Source of the DNA: Anaerolineaceae bacterium UBA5224
GTDB lineage: Bacteria; Chloroflexota; Anaerolineae; Anaerolineales; Anaerolineaceae
Assembly: GCA_002409365.1 (NCBI GenBank)
Contig: DHUW01000076.1
Span: forward strand, 2,916-9,018
Direction: 5' to 3'
Length of the DNA: 6,103 nucleotides
The notes under the pieces were generated by a model. That model saw nothing but the letters and a program-made list of their open reading frames with translations, did not search any database and was not told where the DNA came from. This document shows, piece after piece, positions 5,804 to 6,103 of this stretch (its first letter is position 1; each line of letters starts with the position of its first letter). A program made the translations under genes and the position numbers.

Positions 5804-6103
5804 TTATCTTAATAACCTACCAATATTACCACGTCCACCAGTTTTTTGGAAAGATTTCATTAACTTTTGTATATCGCGAAATTGTTTCATCAATTTGTTG
5901 ACATCCTGCACATCTTTGCCCGACCCAGCTGCAATCCTGCGGCGCCGGCTGGCATTCAACAACCGGGGGTCCCGCCTCTCAGATGGTGTCATGGAATCAA
6001 TGATCGCTTCTACTGTCTTTAGCTGATTTTCGGCTTCATGGGGATCCACTGTTTTGGCAACTGCATTCAATTGACCAGGCAGCATGCCAAGCAATTGGGA
6101 GAT
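5804..6103 (-). CDS. ffh: Signal recognition particle protein Ffh, C-terminal M domain (5' end outside window)
   Basis: The last 99 codons and stop of ffh are present; the N and G (GTPase) domains lie beyond the right edge. The frame is open to base 6103 and reads ISQLLGMLPGQLNAV at the edge, so there is no start codon here. Visible M-domain features are the LLGMLPG segment of the methionine-rich signal-peptide groove and the 4.5S/6S RNA-binding motif SRRRRIAAGSG followed by the helix DVNKLMKQFRDIQKLMK. The tail after the M domain is short (TGGRGNIGRLLR). Ffh with SRP RNA recognises signal sequences of membrane and secreted proteins on the ribosome and delivers them to FtsY. The ffh-rpsP adjacency is common in bacteria. 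Confidence 0.97.
   Translation of the reverse strand: MSQLLGMLPGQLNAVAKTVDPHEAENQLKTVEAIIDSMTPSERRDPRLLNASRRRRIAAGSGKDVQDVNKLMKQFRDIQKLMKSFQKTGGRGNIGRLLR

Noticed and set aside
5769..6026. 85-codon plus-strand frame opposite the ffh M domain
   Set aside because: It is antisense to the conserved SRP RNA-binding motif and has no family resemblance.

Overview
The window is a one-strand run of bacterial housekeeping genes, all on the minus strand, so transcription runs from the right edge to the left. In transcription order: the 3' end of ffh (SRP54), rpsP (ribosomal protein S16), khpA (KH-domain RNA-binding protein), rimM (16S processing factor), dprA (DNA-processing protein A), topA (DNA topoisomerase I), and the first 295 codons of an unrecognised two-helix membrane protein that leaves the window on the left. 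I see no mobile element, CRISPR array, tRNA, rRNA or phage gene, and nothing that looks horizontally acquired.

The best taxonomic guess is Chloroflexota, probably class Anaerolineae. The strongest clue is TopA, which begins with a small four-cysteine DUF5679-type ribbon joined by a Lys/Thr/Ala-rich linker to the TOPRIM domain. The gene order ffh-rpsP-khpA-rimM-dprA-topA and the mid-range base composition are compatible. This is inference from family knowledge and no database was searched.

Region by region: 5804-6103 is the M domain of Ffh. 4534-5703 is the 30S assembly block (rpsP, khpA, rimM) with gaps of 25 and 8 bases. dprA (3440-4537) is joined to rimM by a 4-base overlap in which a TTG start overlaps a TGA stop. 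An 88-base gap (3352-3439) then carries the only convincing promoter in the window, driving topA, plus a small 5'-UTR hairpin. topA fills 952-3351. After a 64-base gap, in which an inverted repeat covers the next ribosome binding site, comes the membrane-protein gene (1-887).

Functionally the block joins protein targeting (Ffh), small-subunit maturation (S16, RimM, KhpA) and DNA transactions (DprA, TopA). In many bacteria rimM is followed by trmD and rplS; here the genes after rimM are dprA-topA, itself a widely conserved pair, so two familiar neighbourhoods are spliced together. The content is mostly ordinary. The parts most worth a second look are the partial membrane protein with its Asn/Gly linker, the inverted repeat over its ribosome binding site, the topA control region, and the domain additions and zinc-ribbon variation in TopA.
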